From Planctomycetota bacterium (GTDB lineage Bacteria > Planctomycetota > Phycisphaerae > Phycisphaerales > SM1A02): 15,751 nt of DNA. The notes beneath the pieces were generated by a model, which saw nothing but the letters and a program-made list of their open reading frames with translations, had not been told where the DNA came from and did not search any database. Positions 1 to 7,089 of the stretch are shown here, piece after piece (position 1 is the stretch's first letter; every line of letters starts with the position of its first letter). The stretch spans positions 1 to 15,751 of the forward strand of contig QWPU01000034.1 in the NCBI GenBank assembly GCA_003671065.1, read 5' to 3'. The position numbers were made by a program, and so were the translations under genes.

Positions 1-334
1 CCGCGGTCGCGGGCTCGCTGCCGCTTAAGGTTGCGATCGACCCGAAGAGGCTTGCGCCACTCAGAATCGTCCCGTTGTTGATCGCCCCGCGAACGATGAC
101 ATTCTTGCCTCCGAGCGAAAAACCCTGGGAGTAGGTGCCCGCCGCGACGAGCACGACGGAGCCAACAGGCGCCGCATTGATCGCAAGTTGAATCGTTGCA
201 TACTCACTCGGAACATTGAGCACAGAGCCGCCGGCGAATGCCGCGCTCGAAAGTGCTGCCGCAACAAGACTTACGGCAATGCCTGCAAACGCCTCGCGCC
301 CGTCACATTGTGTGTTGAGTTCATACTGAGTCAT
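1..334 (-). CDS. Secreted right-handed beta-helix (pectin-lyase-fold) protein, N-terminal part
   Basis: The reading frame starts at the ATG at 334 and runs off the left edge, leaving 111 codons. An in-frame stop 40 nt upstream (374-376) fixes the limit of the frame. Residues 18-35 (GIAVSLVAAALSSAAFAG) form a signal-peptide core ending in an AxA-type cleavage site. The preceding n-region is unusually long and contains acidic residues, so the true start is not certain. After the signal, the segments NVPSEYATIQLAINAA and VVLVAAGTYSQGF match the opening of pectin-lyase-fold beta-helix proteins (pattern: VP-x-x-Y-x-TIQ-x-AI-x-A, then V-x-V-x-x-GTY). Such proteins are exported and often bind or cleave polysaccharides, but no catalytic residues are visible in this part. 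In planctomycetes this family often ends in dockerin-like repeats; that end lies outside the window. The family call is fairly sure; the activity is unknown. Confidence 0.75.
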   Translation of the reverse strand, partial: MTQYELNTQCDGREAFAGIAVSLVAAALSSAAFAGGSVLNVPSEYATIQLAINAAPVGSVVLVAAGTYSQGFSLGGKNVIVRGAINNGTILSGASLFGSIATLSGSEPATA

Positions 335-380
335 GCGTCGAATCTCGCGAGCACAGCACGCATTCTCACAAATTCAATGT

Positions 381-412
381 AAAAACCCTGAGTCGCTTTC
401 CGCGACTCAGGG
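381..412 (-). terminator. Intrinsic terminator downstream of the dockerin-tail gene
   Basis: A perfect 11-bp inverted repeat, CCCTGAGTCGC (386-396) and GCGACTCAGGG (402-412), encloses a 5-nt loop. On the minus strand the stem is followed directly by five T residues (plus-strand A at 381-385). It lies 32 bp beyond the stop of the minus-strand dockerin frame and before the minus-strand beta-helix gene, as expected for a rho-independent terminator separating the two. Confidence 0.85.
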
Positions 413-444
413 AAATGTGTGTGATCCAAATCAGCAAACACCCG

Positions 445-633
445 TCAGTTCGGACACGCGCCCCAGCCTGAGAGCAGAATCGAAACATCCGCCGCGTTCA
501 CGAGACCATCGTGATTGGTGTCACCGACTCCTGACGGTCCGGTGAGTCCCCAACTCGACAGCAGTACCCCAAGATCGGCAGCGTTCACGACTCCATCGCC
601 GGTGAGATCGCCATGGCAATCGCACACGGTCAC
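445..633 (-). pseudogene. C-terminal dockerin type I tail of a secreted protein, 5' part missing
   Basis: The frame encodes a 62-residue end with two calcium-binding dockerin repeats, DLTGDGVVNAAD and DTNHDGLVNAAD. Each fits the D-x-(N/T)-x-D-G-x-x-N-x-x-D loop and is followed by a hydrophobic helix ending in SWG or GWG. The protein ends GWGACPN, a typical end for large extracellular planctomycete proteins. The only nearby start is a GTG at 633, immediately before the conserved VCDCHGDL segment, so there is no signal peptide and no catalytic or beta-helix body. Upstream, the frame stays open only to a stop at 697-699, and that stretch is antisense to the WD40 remnant. The natural reading is a secreted protein that has lost its front end at about 625-640. 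A stand-alone mini-protein is possible but unlikely. A strong terminator follows at 381-412. Confidence 0.7.
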
Positions 634-635
634 CC

Positions 636-977
636 GAGTATCCCAATGTCGCCGCGCTCTCGCCCGATCGAACGACGCTCGCCATTGGCGCCATCTTCAA
701 CGAAGGCGAAGTCACACTCGTGGACGCGCGCACCATGAAGCAACGCGCAAACATGCCAAATCACCGCGGCATCGTGCGCGCCATCGCATGGAACACCGAC
801 GGCTCCCGCATCGCCAGCACCGCAAGCGACGACACCGTCCGCATCTGGCATGTCGAGCACGAAAGCGAAATCCTCACTGCCTGGCGCGGCACCTGCGCAG
901 ACATCGCGTTTGATGCGAGCGACGCGCTATGGCTTGCCTGCGCAGATGGACAACTCCGCGTGTTGCGAGCGAGGTAA
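636..977 (+). pseudogene. C-terminal fragment of a WD40 beta-propeller protein
   Basis: The frame ending at the TAA at 975-977 encodes about three propeller blades: VAALSPDRTTLAIGA...VTLVDARTM, then VRAIAWNTDGSRIAS...DDTVRIWHVE, then IAFDASDALWLACADGQLRVL. The D-x-T-V-R-I-W signature is clear. WD40-like sequence begins at about 636 (EYPNVAALSPD), but the first possible start codon in this frame is the GTG at 720. No ATG, GTG or TTG occurs in frame between the stop at 603-605 and 720. The conserved sequence therefore extends upstream of any usable start, which shows that the 5' part is missing. If translated from 720 the product would be 85 residues. Planctomycetes often carry WD40 repeats on large proteins, including Ser/Thr kinases, so the parent could have been one of these. 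Its broken end abuts the broken end of the oppositely oriented dockerin tail. Confidence 0.7.
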
Positions 978-1006
978 AGTTACGAGCATCGGAGTAGCTT
1001 GCGCCC

Positions 1007-1270
1007 ATGACGCAGCCCACGCGTGATGAACTCAGGCAGTGCCTTGGCATGAGAGCCGAGGGATACGAAGCGGCTCGAATGAATCGTGAAGTAGCACTCG
1101 CGCGATCGCGAAAACTAGCGATTTACCCGGCGATTTACCCAGTGATTTACCCGGCGATTCAAGCGTTTTCAGGCCTTCTCTCGTGCCCGTTGCTCGCTGA
1201 ACTTGCCGAGTTGTCTGAGTGGCCCGAGCTGCTCATCCAATTCAGTGCGCTCTGTGCAAACGCTTCCTGA
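1007..1270 (+). CDS. Small hypothetical protein with AIYP tandem repeat
   Basis: This is an 87-codon frame from the ATG at 1007, with a possible GGAG ribosome site at 991-994 (12-nt spacing). I do not recognise the family. Residues 1-37 are charged and look helical (RDELRQCLGMRAEGYEAARMNREVALARSRKL is split here as RDELRQCLGM and NREVALARSRKL). Residues 38-49 are three near-identical tetrapeptides (AIYP, AIYP, VIYP), and the C-terminal third is a Leu/Glu-rich amphipathic stretch (LAELAELSEWPELL). The gene follows the WD40 remnant by 29 bp on the same strand and converges on recJ with only 5 bp between stop codons. A coherent start, RBS-like sequence and helical composition favour a real gene. 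No homology is visible, so it may also be a chance frame. Confidence 0.45.
   Translation: MTQPTRDELRQCLGMRAEGYEAARMNREVALARSRKLAIYPAIYPVIYPAIQAFSGLLSCPLLAELAELSEWPELLIQFSALCANAS
1118..1153 (+). repeat. 12-bp tandem repeat, three units, coding
   Basis: Three consecutive units of GCGATTTACCCG occur at 1118-1129, 1130-1141 and 1142-1153; the second and third each differ at one base. A partial fourth unit (GCGATT) starts at 1154. The unit is in frame with the small hypothetical protein and encodes Ala-Ile-Tyr-Pro, so changes in copy number would not break the frame. Confidence 0.9.
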
Positions 1271-1275
1271 AGTGC

Positions 1276-3063
1276 TCACGCACGGCTCACAACCGCCGCT
1301 GCGAACTTGATGTCGACCACGCGCGCTTCAACTTCGGCGATGCCTTTGAATGTGTTGAGCGTTGGCTCGATCACCACATCCATCCTCGTGCCCTTCGCGA
1401 GAAGTTCGATGTGTTCGGCGCCGCTCCACCATTGCATGCGTAAGAAATGAGCCTTTCCGCCGACGATTTGCTTGATGGTGACTTCGATGTGTTTGCCATC
1501 TCGACCGATCGGACGCGTGGCGGTGACCTCGACATGCTCCACGAGAAACAGTGGCTTGCGATTGTCACGACCGAATGGCGCGAGTGTGTTGAGTTGCTCA
1601 ACGCTTGCAAGATTCAGTGTGCTGAGCGTGCACGCGGCGTCGACGGTGAGTGGGCACTTCTGGAGATCCGATGGCGGAAGGAGCGCATCGACTTCGCGCG
1701 TGAAGGCCTCGGTAAACGCCTCGATGCTCGACTCCGCAATCGTGACGCCCGCGGCCATCGCGTGCCCGCCGTGCCTGAGCAAGTGCGCGCCACACGCGTC
1801 AAGCACCTTGTGCAACTCGATGCCTTCAACGCTGCGACCCGAACCCTTGAACGCATCTTTGTTGCGCGTGAGCAAGATCACTGGGCACGCGTAGATGTCG
1901 ACGAGTTTCGAACACACGATGCCGACGATGCCGAGATTCCATGATTCGCTTTGCAACACGATGCCGCGCGGCTTGTTCGCGCCGTAACGCTTTTTGACCA
2001 TGAGCTGCGCATCCGCAAAGATCGCAGCATCGTCGAGTCGTCGTTGCGCATTGAGTTCGCCGAGCAACTTCGCAAGATCACGCGCGCGCTGGTTCGTTGC
2101 GGTTGTAAAGAGTTCCATCGCATCCTCGGCGTGCTTCATGCGTCCGCACGCATTGATGAATGGCGCAAGACGAAACGCGACTTTTTCGGCGTCAACTGGG
2201 CCTGAATCCAATCGCAAGGATGACAGCAGCGCATCGAGTCCATCCACGCCGGTGTGTTGCACTTCGCGCAAGCCGTATGCGACGAGCACGCGATTCTCAC
2301 CAAGCATCGGCACGACATCGGCCACTGTTCCAATCGCTGCAAGCGGAAGCAATGTCTTCACGCGATCGCGAAGTGCCTGCGGAAGTTTCGCGCGCGGCTC
2401 GCTGGCGTCGCGATCCAATCGGTCAACACCGCACCACGCTTCCGCAATCATCCACGCAAGTTTCCACGCGACACCGGCGCCGCACAGTTCTCCGTACCGC
2501 TGCGTCGTACCAAGCCTCGGATGCACGACTGCGAGCGCCATCGGAATCTCGCCGTCCGCGTTCAACTCATGATGATCGGTGATGATGAGCGTGAGACCGA
2601 GTTCGTGTGCGACGCGCGCTTCACTGATCGCACTCACTCCGCAATCAACCGTGATGATGAGTTCGATGCCTTCATCGCGAAGGAGTCGAAGCGCTTCGGC
2701 GTTGAGTCCGTAACCCTCCTCGATGCGATGCGGCACATAGACGCGCGGATTGATCTGTGGATCAAGTGCGCGAAGCATGTGCCACACGATTGCACTCGAC
2801 ATGACGCCGTCGACGTCGTAGTCGCCGTAGATCGCAATGCGTTTGCCGCTGCGCACTGCATCGCAAATTGCATGCGCAGCCTTCTGCGCGTCGTGCAAGT
2901 CGGAAGGATGTTGTAACTGCGTGAGCTTCGGATGACAGAAAGCATCGCGATCGGCGGTCGTCACTGCACCGCGAGCGGTGAGGAGTCGCGACACGAGATC
3001 CCCGCTCGATTCGTCGGATTTTGCGGACTGAGAGTGAATCCATCGCTTCGCGGGAAACTGCAT
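1276..3063 (-). CDS. recJ: Single-stranded-DNA-specific exonuclease RecJ
   Basis: RecJ degrades single-stranded DNA 5' to 3' in recombinational repair and mismatch repair in the cytoplasm. All DHH-family motifs are present (numbered from the ATG at 3063, 595 aa): DYDVDG (81-86), TVDCG (about 138-142), TDHH (162-165), GAGVAWKL (about 195-202), GTVADVVPM (245-253) and NACGRM (about 304-309). These supply the metal-binding aspartates and histidines. The DHHA1 part includes GIVCSKL and the GGHAMAAG element near 432-439, and the remaining 150 residues correspond to the OB-fold region. Length is usual for the family. A TTG at 3078 would add five residues (LYTRL), but the ATG beginning MQFPAKRW is preferred because RecJ proteins often start with a similar K/R-W segment. 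No strong Shine-Dalgarno sequence is seen. It is divergent from the kinase gene, with 151 bp between starts. Confidence 0.95.
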   Translation of the reverse strand: MQFPAKRWIHSQSAKSDESSGDLVSRLLTARGAVTTADRDAFCHPKLTQLQHPSDLHDAQKAAHAICDAVRSGKRIAIYGDYDVDGVMSSAIVWHMLRALDPQINPRVYVPHRIEEGYGLNAEALRLLRDEGIELIITVDCGVSAISEARVAHELGLTLIITDHHELNADGEIPMALAVVHPRLGTTQRYGELCGAGVAWKLAWMIAEAWCGVDRLDRDASEPRAKLPQALRDRVKTLLPLAAIGTVADVVPMLGENRVLVAYGLREVQHTGVDGLDALLSSLRLDSGPVDAEKVAFRLAPFINACGRMKHAEDAMELFTTATNQRARDLAKLLGELNAQRRLDDAAIFADAQLMVKKRYGANKPRGIVLQSESWNLGIVGIVCSKLVDIYACPVILLTRNKDAFKGSGRSVEGIELHKVLDACGAHLLRHGGHAMAAGVTIAESSIEAFTEAFTREVDALLPPSDLQKCPLTVDAACTLSTLNLASVEQLNTLAPFGRDNRKPLFLVEHVEVTATRPIGRDGKHIEVTIKQIVGGKAHFLRMQWWSGAEHIELLAKGTRMDVVIEPTLNTFKGIAEVEARVVDIKFAAAVVSRA

Positions 3064-3214
3064 GAGGCGAGTGTACAAGCGGCTATTGCGCCCTTCGCGT
3101 CGGCGCTTCCCCCTCCAAAATCCTGATTTTCAACGATCACTCAACCCACTCGCCCGCTCGTCCGATCTACTCTCCGCTCCCGCGCCGCAAAGGCGTGCGA
3201 ACCTTGAGGCACTT

Positions 3215-3844
3215 ATGGCAACTTCACCATCGCGACGCTACAAAACCATTCTGCTCTTTGGCGCTCCAGGCGCTGGTAAGGGCACGCAAGGCAAGATCCT
3301 CGGCAAGATTCCTGGCTTCTATCACCTTGCCTGCGGCGATGTGTTTCGCTCGCTCGACATGGGATCGGATCTCGGCAAGAGTTTTATGGAGTACTCCTCG
3401 CGCGGCGAGTTGGTGCCTGATGAACTCACGATTGAGATGTGGCGACAGAACATGCACGCGCAGACGGTGCTGTCGATCTACAAGCCGAATGTTGACCTGC
3501 TGGTGCTCGACGGCATTCCTCGCAATGTGAATCAAGCGAAGCATGTCGATCAGTATCTCGAAGTGCTCACGGTGCTTCACTTGGTGTGCCCTGATATCGA
3601 GGCGATGGTGACGCGCATGCGCCGCCGCGCGCTCAAGGAAAATCGTATTGATGATGCTGATGAGAAGGTGATTCGCCGACGATTCGAAGTCTATGACCGC
3701 GAGACTCGACCACTGCTCGAGTTCTATCCGAAGTCGCTCGTGCATGAAGTGAACGCGATGGGTTCGCCCGCTGAAGTGTTACAGCATGCGCTTCAAGTGT
3801 GCGTGCCGATTCAGAACGAACACTTCCGCAATCCCCTTTCTTAA
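3215..3844 (+). CDS. Nucleoside monophosphate kinase, short adenylate-kinase type
   Basis: This 209-residue P-loop kinase transfers phosphate from ATP to a nucleoside monophosphate (AMP, UMP or CMP). Visible motifs are the P-loop GAPGAGKGTQ (16-25), GDVFR (41-45; NMP-binding side), the DGIPRN segment (99-104, equivalent to DGFPR), and the LID/helix region RRALKENRIDD (137-147) followed by RRRFEVYDRETRPLLEFY. The LID is short, without the zinc-finger-like insertion of long bacterial adenylate kinases, and resembles AK1 and UMP/CMP kinases. Substrate is therefore not assigned and no symbol is given; adk is the most likely label. The frame is open for 51 more codons up to an ATG at 3062, but that stretch is Arg/Pro-rich and non-conserved. 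The ATG at 3215 has a GAGG site at 3206-3209 with 5-nt spacing. It converges on the PDZ gene. Confidence 0.9.
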   Translation: MATSPSRRYKTILLFGAPGAGKGTQGKILGKIPGFYHLACGDVFRSLDMGSDLGKSFMEYSSRGELVPDELTIEMWRQNMHAQTVLSIYKPNVDLLVLDGIPRNVNQAKHVDQYLEVLTVLHLVCPDIEAMVTRMRRRALKENRIDDADEKVIRRRFEVYDRETRPLLEFYPKSLVHEVNAMGSPAEVLQHALQVCVPIQNEHFRNPLS

Positions 3845-3863
3845 GGCGATGCCGAAAGGCGAT

Positions 3864-3889
3864 CAAGTCAGGCGTTCAAGTCAGGCGTT
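3864..3889. repeat. Perfect 13-bp tandem duplication at the 3' end of the PDZ gene
   Basis: CAAGTCAGGCGTT occurs twice without a gap (3864-3876 and 3877-3889). The second copy touches the stop codon of the minus-strand PDZ gene. A second in-frame TGA occurs at 3868-3870, seven codons past the first. It lies in the 44-bp space between two convergent genes and looks like a simple local slippage duplication. Confidence 0.9.
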
Positions 3890-4968
3890 CACAGCGTCGC
3901 GCGGATCTCAGCGTCAAGCGCTTCGATGGCGAGTTGCAGCGTGGTCTCAACGGCCAGACGCGCGGCATCTGGTCCAAGTTGCTTCACTTGGCGCGATTGA
4001 ATTTCGAGCGCATCGAGACGCTTGCGAAACGCGCCAATCATCGCAACATCGCCACCGCCAAGTTGCGATTCCATGAGCAACTGACGCACACTTTCCAACG
4101 AAACTGGTCCGCGCGATTGCGTGCTGTCAACGGAGCGGACGAACTGAATCACCTGCGTTTTCGGGAGAAATCGCTCAGCAGCAGCCAATGCGGTTGCCTG
4201 GCGTTCAGCAGTCGCGGGATTGGCCATCGTTGTGCTTGCTGGATCGGAGCGATCAACAAGATCATCGGTGGAGCCAAGTCGAAGCGCGACTTCCATGATC
4301 TTCGTCTGCTCAACACCGTTGGCATCGATGATCGGTCGGCCCTGCGCATCGCGTTCGGTGCGATGCACAACAAGTTTCACATCAACGCCTGGTGGAAGCG
4401 ATTGCACGAGGCGAATGAGATCATTGCGATCCGTGAGCGCTTCACCATTCACGCTCGCGACAACATCACCGACGACGAGCACTTTCTCGCCAGGCATGCC
4501 CGCGACGAGACCAGAGATGCGGACACCTTGCTCGCGCACCGCCATGCCTTCCATGCGAATGCCAAGCGCGCCGCGTGGCGCAGTGAGAATGCGTTCGCGC
4601 AAGATCGCGACGAGTGCGTTGCTTGTTTCTTCGCTGAGATCGTGGCGCGTGAGCAGCGCCATGAGTTCGTCGGGTGTGACTTTGCGCGCAATGATCGCGC
4701 TGCGTGCGCTGGAACGATCGGAGAATTGTTCGCTATCGAGCGCACGCGCAAGACGCAGAAGTTCAGCTTCAATCGTCACGCGCGCGAGGTCGGCGTCACT
4801 GGGAAGCGGCAGCGGTCCAACTGGTTGTGCTTGGCGAAACATCTGCGGCGCGACGACGGCGCCACCGCGGCGATTACCAACTTCGACTTGCACGATCGCT
4901 GGTCGCGCGGGGGCGGCCTGCGCGAAATTCGCGGCGGCAAGAGCGAGAGCGACGATGGCTGCAGGCAT
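3889..4968 (-). CDS. Secreted or periplasmic PDZ-domain protein of unknown function
   Basis: This is a 359-residue protein beginning at the ATG at 4968. Residues 1-19 (MPAAIVALALAAANFAQAA) form a signal peptide with a likely cleavage after AQA. The positively charged n-region is absent from this start, so a longer start is not excluded, but none is obvious. Residues 58-130 are charged and helical (DADLARVTIEAELLRL...). Residues 132-205 form a PDZ domain: ALGIRMEGM, VRISGLVAGMPGEKV, VGDVVASVNGEALTDRNDL and VDVKLVVHR, with the usual GD-x-V-x-x-V-N-G core. Residues 250-359 are helical, ending without a second domain. No trypsin-like or S41 protease residues are present, so this is not a DegP or Ctp protease. 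It probably binds protein tails or acts as a scaffold in the cell envelope. It is flanked by the kinase gene (convergent) and by a candidate terminator upstream. Confidence 0.8.
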   Translation of the reverse strand: MPAAIVALALAAANFAQAAPARPAIVQVEVGNRRGGAVVAPQMFRQAQPVGPLPLPSDADLARVTIEAELLRLARALDSEQFSDRSSARSAIIARKVTPDELMALLTRHDLSEETSNALVAILRERILTAPRGALGIRMEGMAVREQGVRISGLVAGMPGEKVLVVGDVVASVNGEALTDRNDLIRLVQSLPPGVDVKLVVHRTERDAQGRPIIDANGVEQTKIMEVALRLGSTDDLVDRSDPASTTMANPATAERQATALAAAERFLPKTQVIQFVRSVDSTQSRGPVSLESVRQLLMESQLGGGDVAMIGAFRKRLDALEIQSRQVKQLGPDAARLAVETTLQLAIEALDAEIRATL

Positions 4969-5001
4969 GGCTCAAGAGTAGCACAGGATGCGCGTGAGTC
5001 C

Positions 5002-5024
5002 AAAAAAACAGCGCGTGAGACGCG
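5002..5024 (-). terminator. Weak candidate intrinsic terminator after the phosphotransferase gene
   Basis: On the minus strand a 5-bp stem (CGCGT/ACGCG, plus-strand 5012-5016 and 5020-5024) with a 3-nt loop is followed, three nucleotides later, by seven T residues (plus-strand A at 5002-5008). It is 38 bp beyond the phosphotransferase stop, so it could end the tpiA-secG-yicC-kinase transcript. The short stem keeps this tentative. Confidence 0.4.
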
Positions 5025-5061
5025 GAGTTCTGCTTATGAAATTCGCTGTGTGCGGGCGCGT

Positions 5062-6171
5062 TCAGGTTTCGAGCACGGAGGAGATCGCGCGAGTGCGCTC
5101 GCTGATCCAGTCCATCATCGCGACCGTCGCGTGCAGGAACGGTTCCGCAGGAATCCCTGCGAAATCGCCTTCGCGCGCGATCGGTGACGCCGCCTCGGCC
5201 ACGATCGCCGAGAGCATGAGCCACGGAATGAGCGCGGCGACCGCTCGTGTCTCGCTCGGATTTGCCGCGCGATATCCCTCAGCAAACCCCCGGAGATTTT
5301 CGCTCACCAAACCGATCTGCCACTTGAGCGGATCCTCGCCGACGCGATGCTTCACCGAGAATTGCAGCATGGCATTGGCCAGCTCCGCCGCAACCGACTC
5401 ACTGCGCACGCTATCGAAATCGATAACCGCGATGAGCGAGTCCGCAGCCCACAGCGTGTTGCCGGGATGGAAGTCACCGTGGCAAATCGCGGTGCGTTGC
5501 ATGGGCAATCCCTTGTTGACGAGTTTGTTCTCGATGCGATCCATATGCGCTGAAATGAGATCGATCGTTGTCTGAAGTCGGGCCTGCGCAGACGAAGGCG
5601 TGCGATCAACCGCCCGTTCGTGCGCAACACGCAGCGCCGCGCGAACGCCGTCGAAATCAGAAAATCCTCCCTGCGGAAGTTCTTCAAGCAACACAAGATC
5701 GCGAAACGCCGCGTGCATGCGTGACAGCACAATGCCCGCCGCGCGCGCTTGCTCGGCATGGCGCGCGTAACGAACACCAGGAAGCCACGCGTGCAATTCA
5801 TAGAGACGATCAGTCGATTGCAGCAGCGTGCCGCCGCTCTTCATTGCGATGAGTTGCGCAACAGGTACGCCACCCGCCGCCGCGCGCGCTTGCACCGCGT
5901 GACCAGCTGCGGCGCGTTCACGATCACGATCCACCGAGCGACCACGAGCGCGGCGCTTCAGCAAGTATTCGCCGTGTTCTGTAGCGATCTTGAGTTTGGC
6001 CGCGCGCCGCGAACCACGGCGATACTCGCGGATTTCATTGATCACGCCGATGTCGTAATGCGAGAGCACTTGCGCAATTTCGCGCGCATGAAAGCGCTCG
6101 CGCGCCGAGGTCTCTCCGCGCACAACTGCTTCGTCGGGGCGCTGTGATGCGCGATCGTCATCATTGCTCAT
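5062..6171 (-). CDS. Phosphotransferase of the aminoglycoside/homoserine-kinase (APH) fold
   Basis: This 369-residue cytoplasmic kinase-fold protein would transfer phosphate from ATP to a small molecule; the substrate is unknown. Numbered from the ATG at 6171, the N-lobe has the ATP-contacting strand EYLLKRRARG (Lys at about 72). The catalytic loop is HGDFHPGN (231-238; catalytic Asp 233, Asn 238) and the metal-binding loop is IDFD (Asp 251). These are the standard APH/choline kinase/homoserine kinase II residues. The start at 6171 is preferred over the TTG at 6183 because it has a good GAGG ribosome site at 6178-6181 with 6-nt spacing. The gene starts 15 bp after the yicC stop, so it is probably co-transcribed with yicC. 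Antibiotic resistance is not implied; many chromosomal members act on sugars, amino acids or lipid head groups. A candidate terminator follows at 5002-5024. Confidence 0.85.
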   Translation of the reverse strand: MSNDDDRASQRPDEAVVRGETSARERFHAREIAQVLSHYDIGVINEIREYRRGSRRAAKLKIATEHGEYLLKRRARGRSVDRDRERAAAGHAVQARAAAGGVPVAQLIAMKSGGTLLQSTDRLYELHAWLPGVRYARHAEQARAAGIVLSRMHAAFRDLVLLEELPQGGFSDFDGVRAALRVAHERAVDRTPSSAQARLQTTIDLISAHMDRIENKLVNKGLPMQRTAICHGDFHPGNTLWAADSLIAVIDFDSVRSESVAAELANAMLQFSVKHRVGEDPLKWQIGLVSENLRGFAEGYRAANPSETRAVAALIPWLMLSAIVAEAASPIAREGDFAGIPAEPFLHATVAMMDWISERTRAISSVLET

Positions 6172-6186
6172 CGCGCACCTCAACAG

Positions 6187-7077
6187 TCACTCTGCGTTTG
6201 CAGCTTGCTCTTTGATTCGATCAATCGCGGTCTTCATTTCGACGACACGATGCGCGATCTCGATGTCTTGCGACTTGCTTGCGATGGTGTTCGCTTCACG
6301 CAACATTTCTTGACTGAGAAAGTCGAGCGTGCGGCCCGCGGGTTCAGCGTCCGACGCTGTAATCACGCGAGCGAATTGCGCGAGGTGACCAGTCAGACGC
6401 ACGACCTCTTCGGCGATGTCACTGCGTTCAGCGAACACGGCAACCTCGCGCAGCAGATCGGTTTCAGCAGCAGTTGCGCCGACTTCAGCAAGCAGCGAAT
6501 TCATGCGTGCGCGAAGGCGATCTTGATAGGCGTTGGTCGCATAGGGCGCGCGTGCGGACACTGCCAGAAGCGCCACGCGAATCACCTCGCCGAAACGCCC
6601 GAGTTCACGCGCGATCGAAGCACCTTCGCGCGCGCGCATGTCGAGCACGCGAGTGCACGCGTCATCAACGAGTTTGAGCAACACGGGGCGCGCGAGTTCA
6701 ACAATCTGCTCGACGCCATCAGTGCGAAGAACACCGGGAACCAAGAGCAACGAACCGAGATCCACCGTTGCGCGTTCGCGCAATTCAAGCGGAAGCGCAG
6801 CGAGCAACGCCGTGAGCGCACTGCGCGCCGCGTCAGGATTTACTTCAGCCGCCGCAACATTTCCGCCAGGCACGAAGCGCACGACGAGCATGACGCTGCC
6901 GCGATTGAGTCGCTTGACGATGGCGCTTTCGAGTTCAGTTTCGAGCGTCGAGAGTTCTTCAGGAACGCGAATCGTCGCTTTGAAGAAGCGGTTGTTCACG
7001 CTCTTGACTTCAACGGAAAATCGGCAGCCCTGCGCATCAGCAGAGGCGGTTCCGAATCCTGTCATGGAGCGAATCAT
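6187..7077 (-). CDS. yicC: YicC family endoribonuclease
   Basis: This 296-residue protein has the hallmarks of YicC: the N-terminal MIRSMTGFG (1-9), the EVKSVNNRFF segment (23-32), and the C-terminal TLDFLSQEMLREANTIASKS stretch (250-269) followed by a final helix ending in EQAANAE. Members are cytoplasmic endoribonucleases taking part in small-RNA and mRNA turnover; that role comes from characterised relatives, not from this sequence. Length is normal for the family. The ATG at 7077 gives exactly the conserved N-terminus. It starts 12 bp after the secG stop and ends 15 bp before the phosphotransferase start, so all three are likely on one transcript. The DUF1732 C-terminal region is intact and no damage is seen. 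Confidence 0.93.
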   Translation of the reverse strand: MIRSMTGFGTASADAQGCRFSVEVKSVNNRFFKATIRVPEELSTLETELESAIVKRLNRGSVMLVVRFVPGGNVAAAEVNPDAARSALTALLAALPLELRERATVDLGSLLLVPGVLRTDGVEQIVELARPVLLKLVDDACTRVLDMRAREGASIARELGRFGEVIRVALLAVSARAPYATNAYQDRLRARMNSLLAEVGATAAETDLLREVAVFAERSDIAEEVVRLTGHLAQFARVITASDAEPAGRTLDFLSQEMLREANTIASKSQDIEIAHRVVEMKTAIDRIKEQAANAE

Positions 7078-7089
7078 CGCGAGGCCTAC

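Noticed and set aside
3062..3214. A 51-codon N-terminal extension of the nucleoside monophosphate kinase
   Set aside because: The extension is Arg/Pro-rich, not like any kinase N-terminus, and would overlap the start of recJ. The ATG at 3215 has a well-placed GAGG site.
3799..5187. A 462-codon open frame on the plus strand
   Set aside because: It is antisense to the PDZ gene, is rich in Arg, His and Ala in the pattern produced by reading GC-rich genes backwards, and has no recognisable domain, while the opposite strand has a signal peptide and a clear PDZ domain.
5062..6171. Possible antibiotic resistance gene (aminoglycoside phosphotransferase)
   Set aside because: The APH fold is shared by many housekeeping kinases. 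The gene sits in a core operon with no mobile element, so a resistance role has no support.
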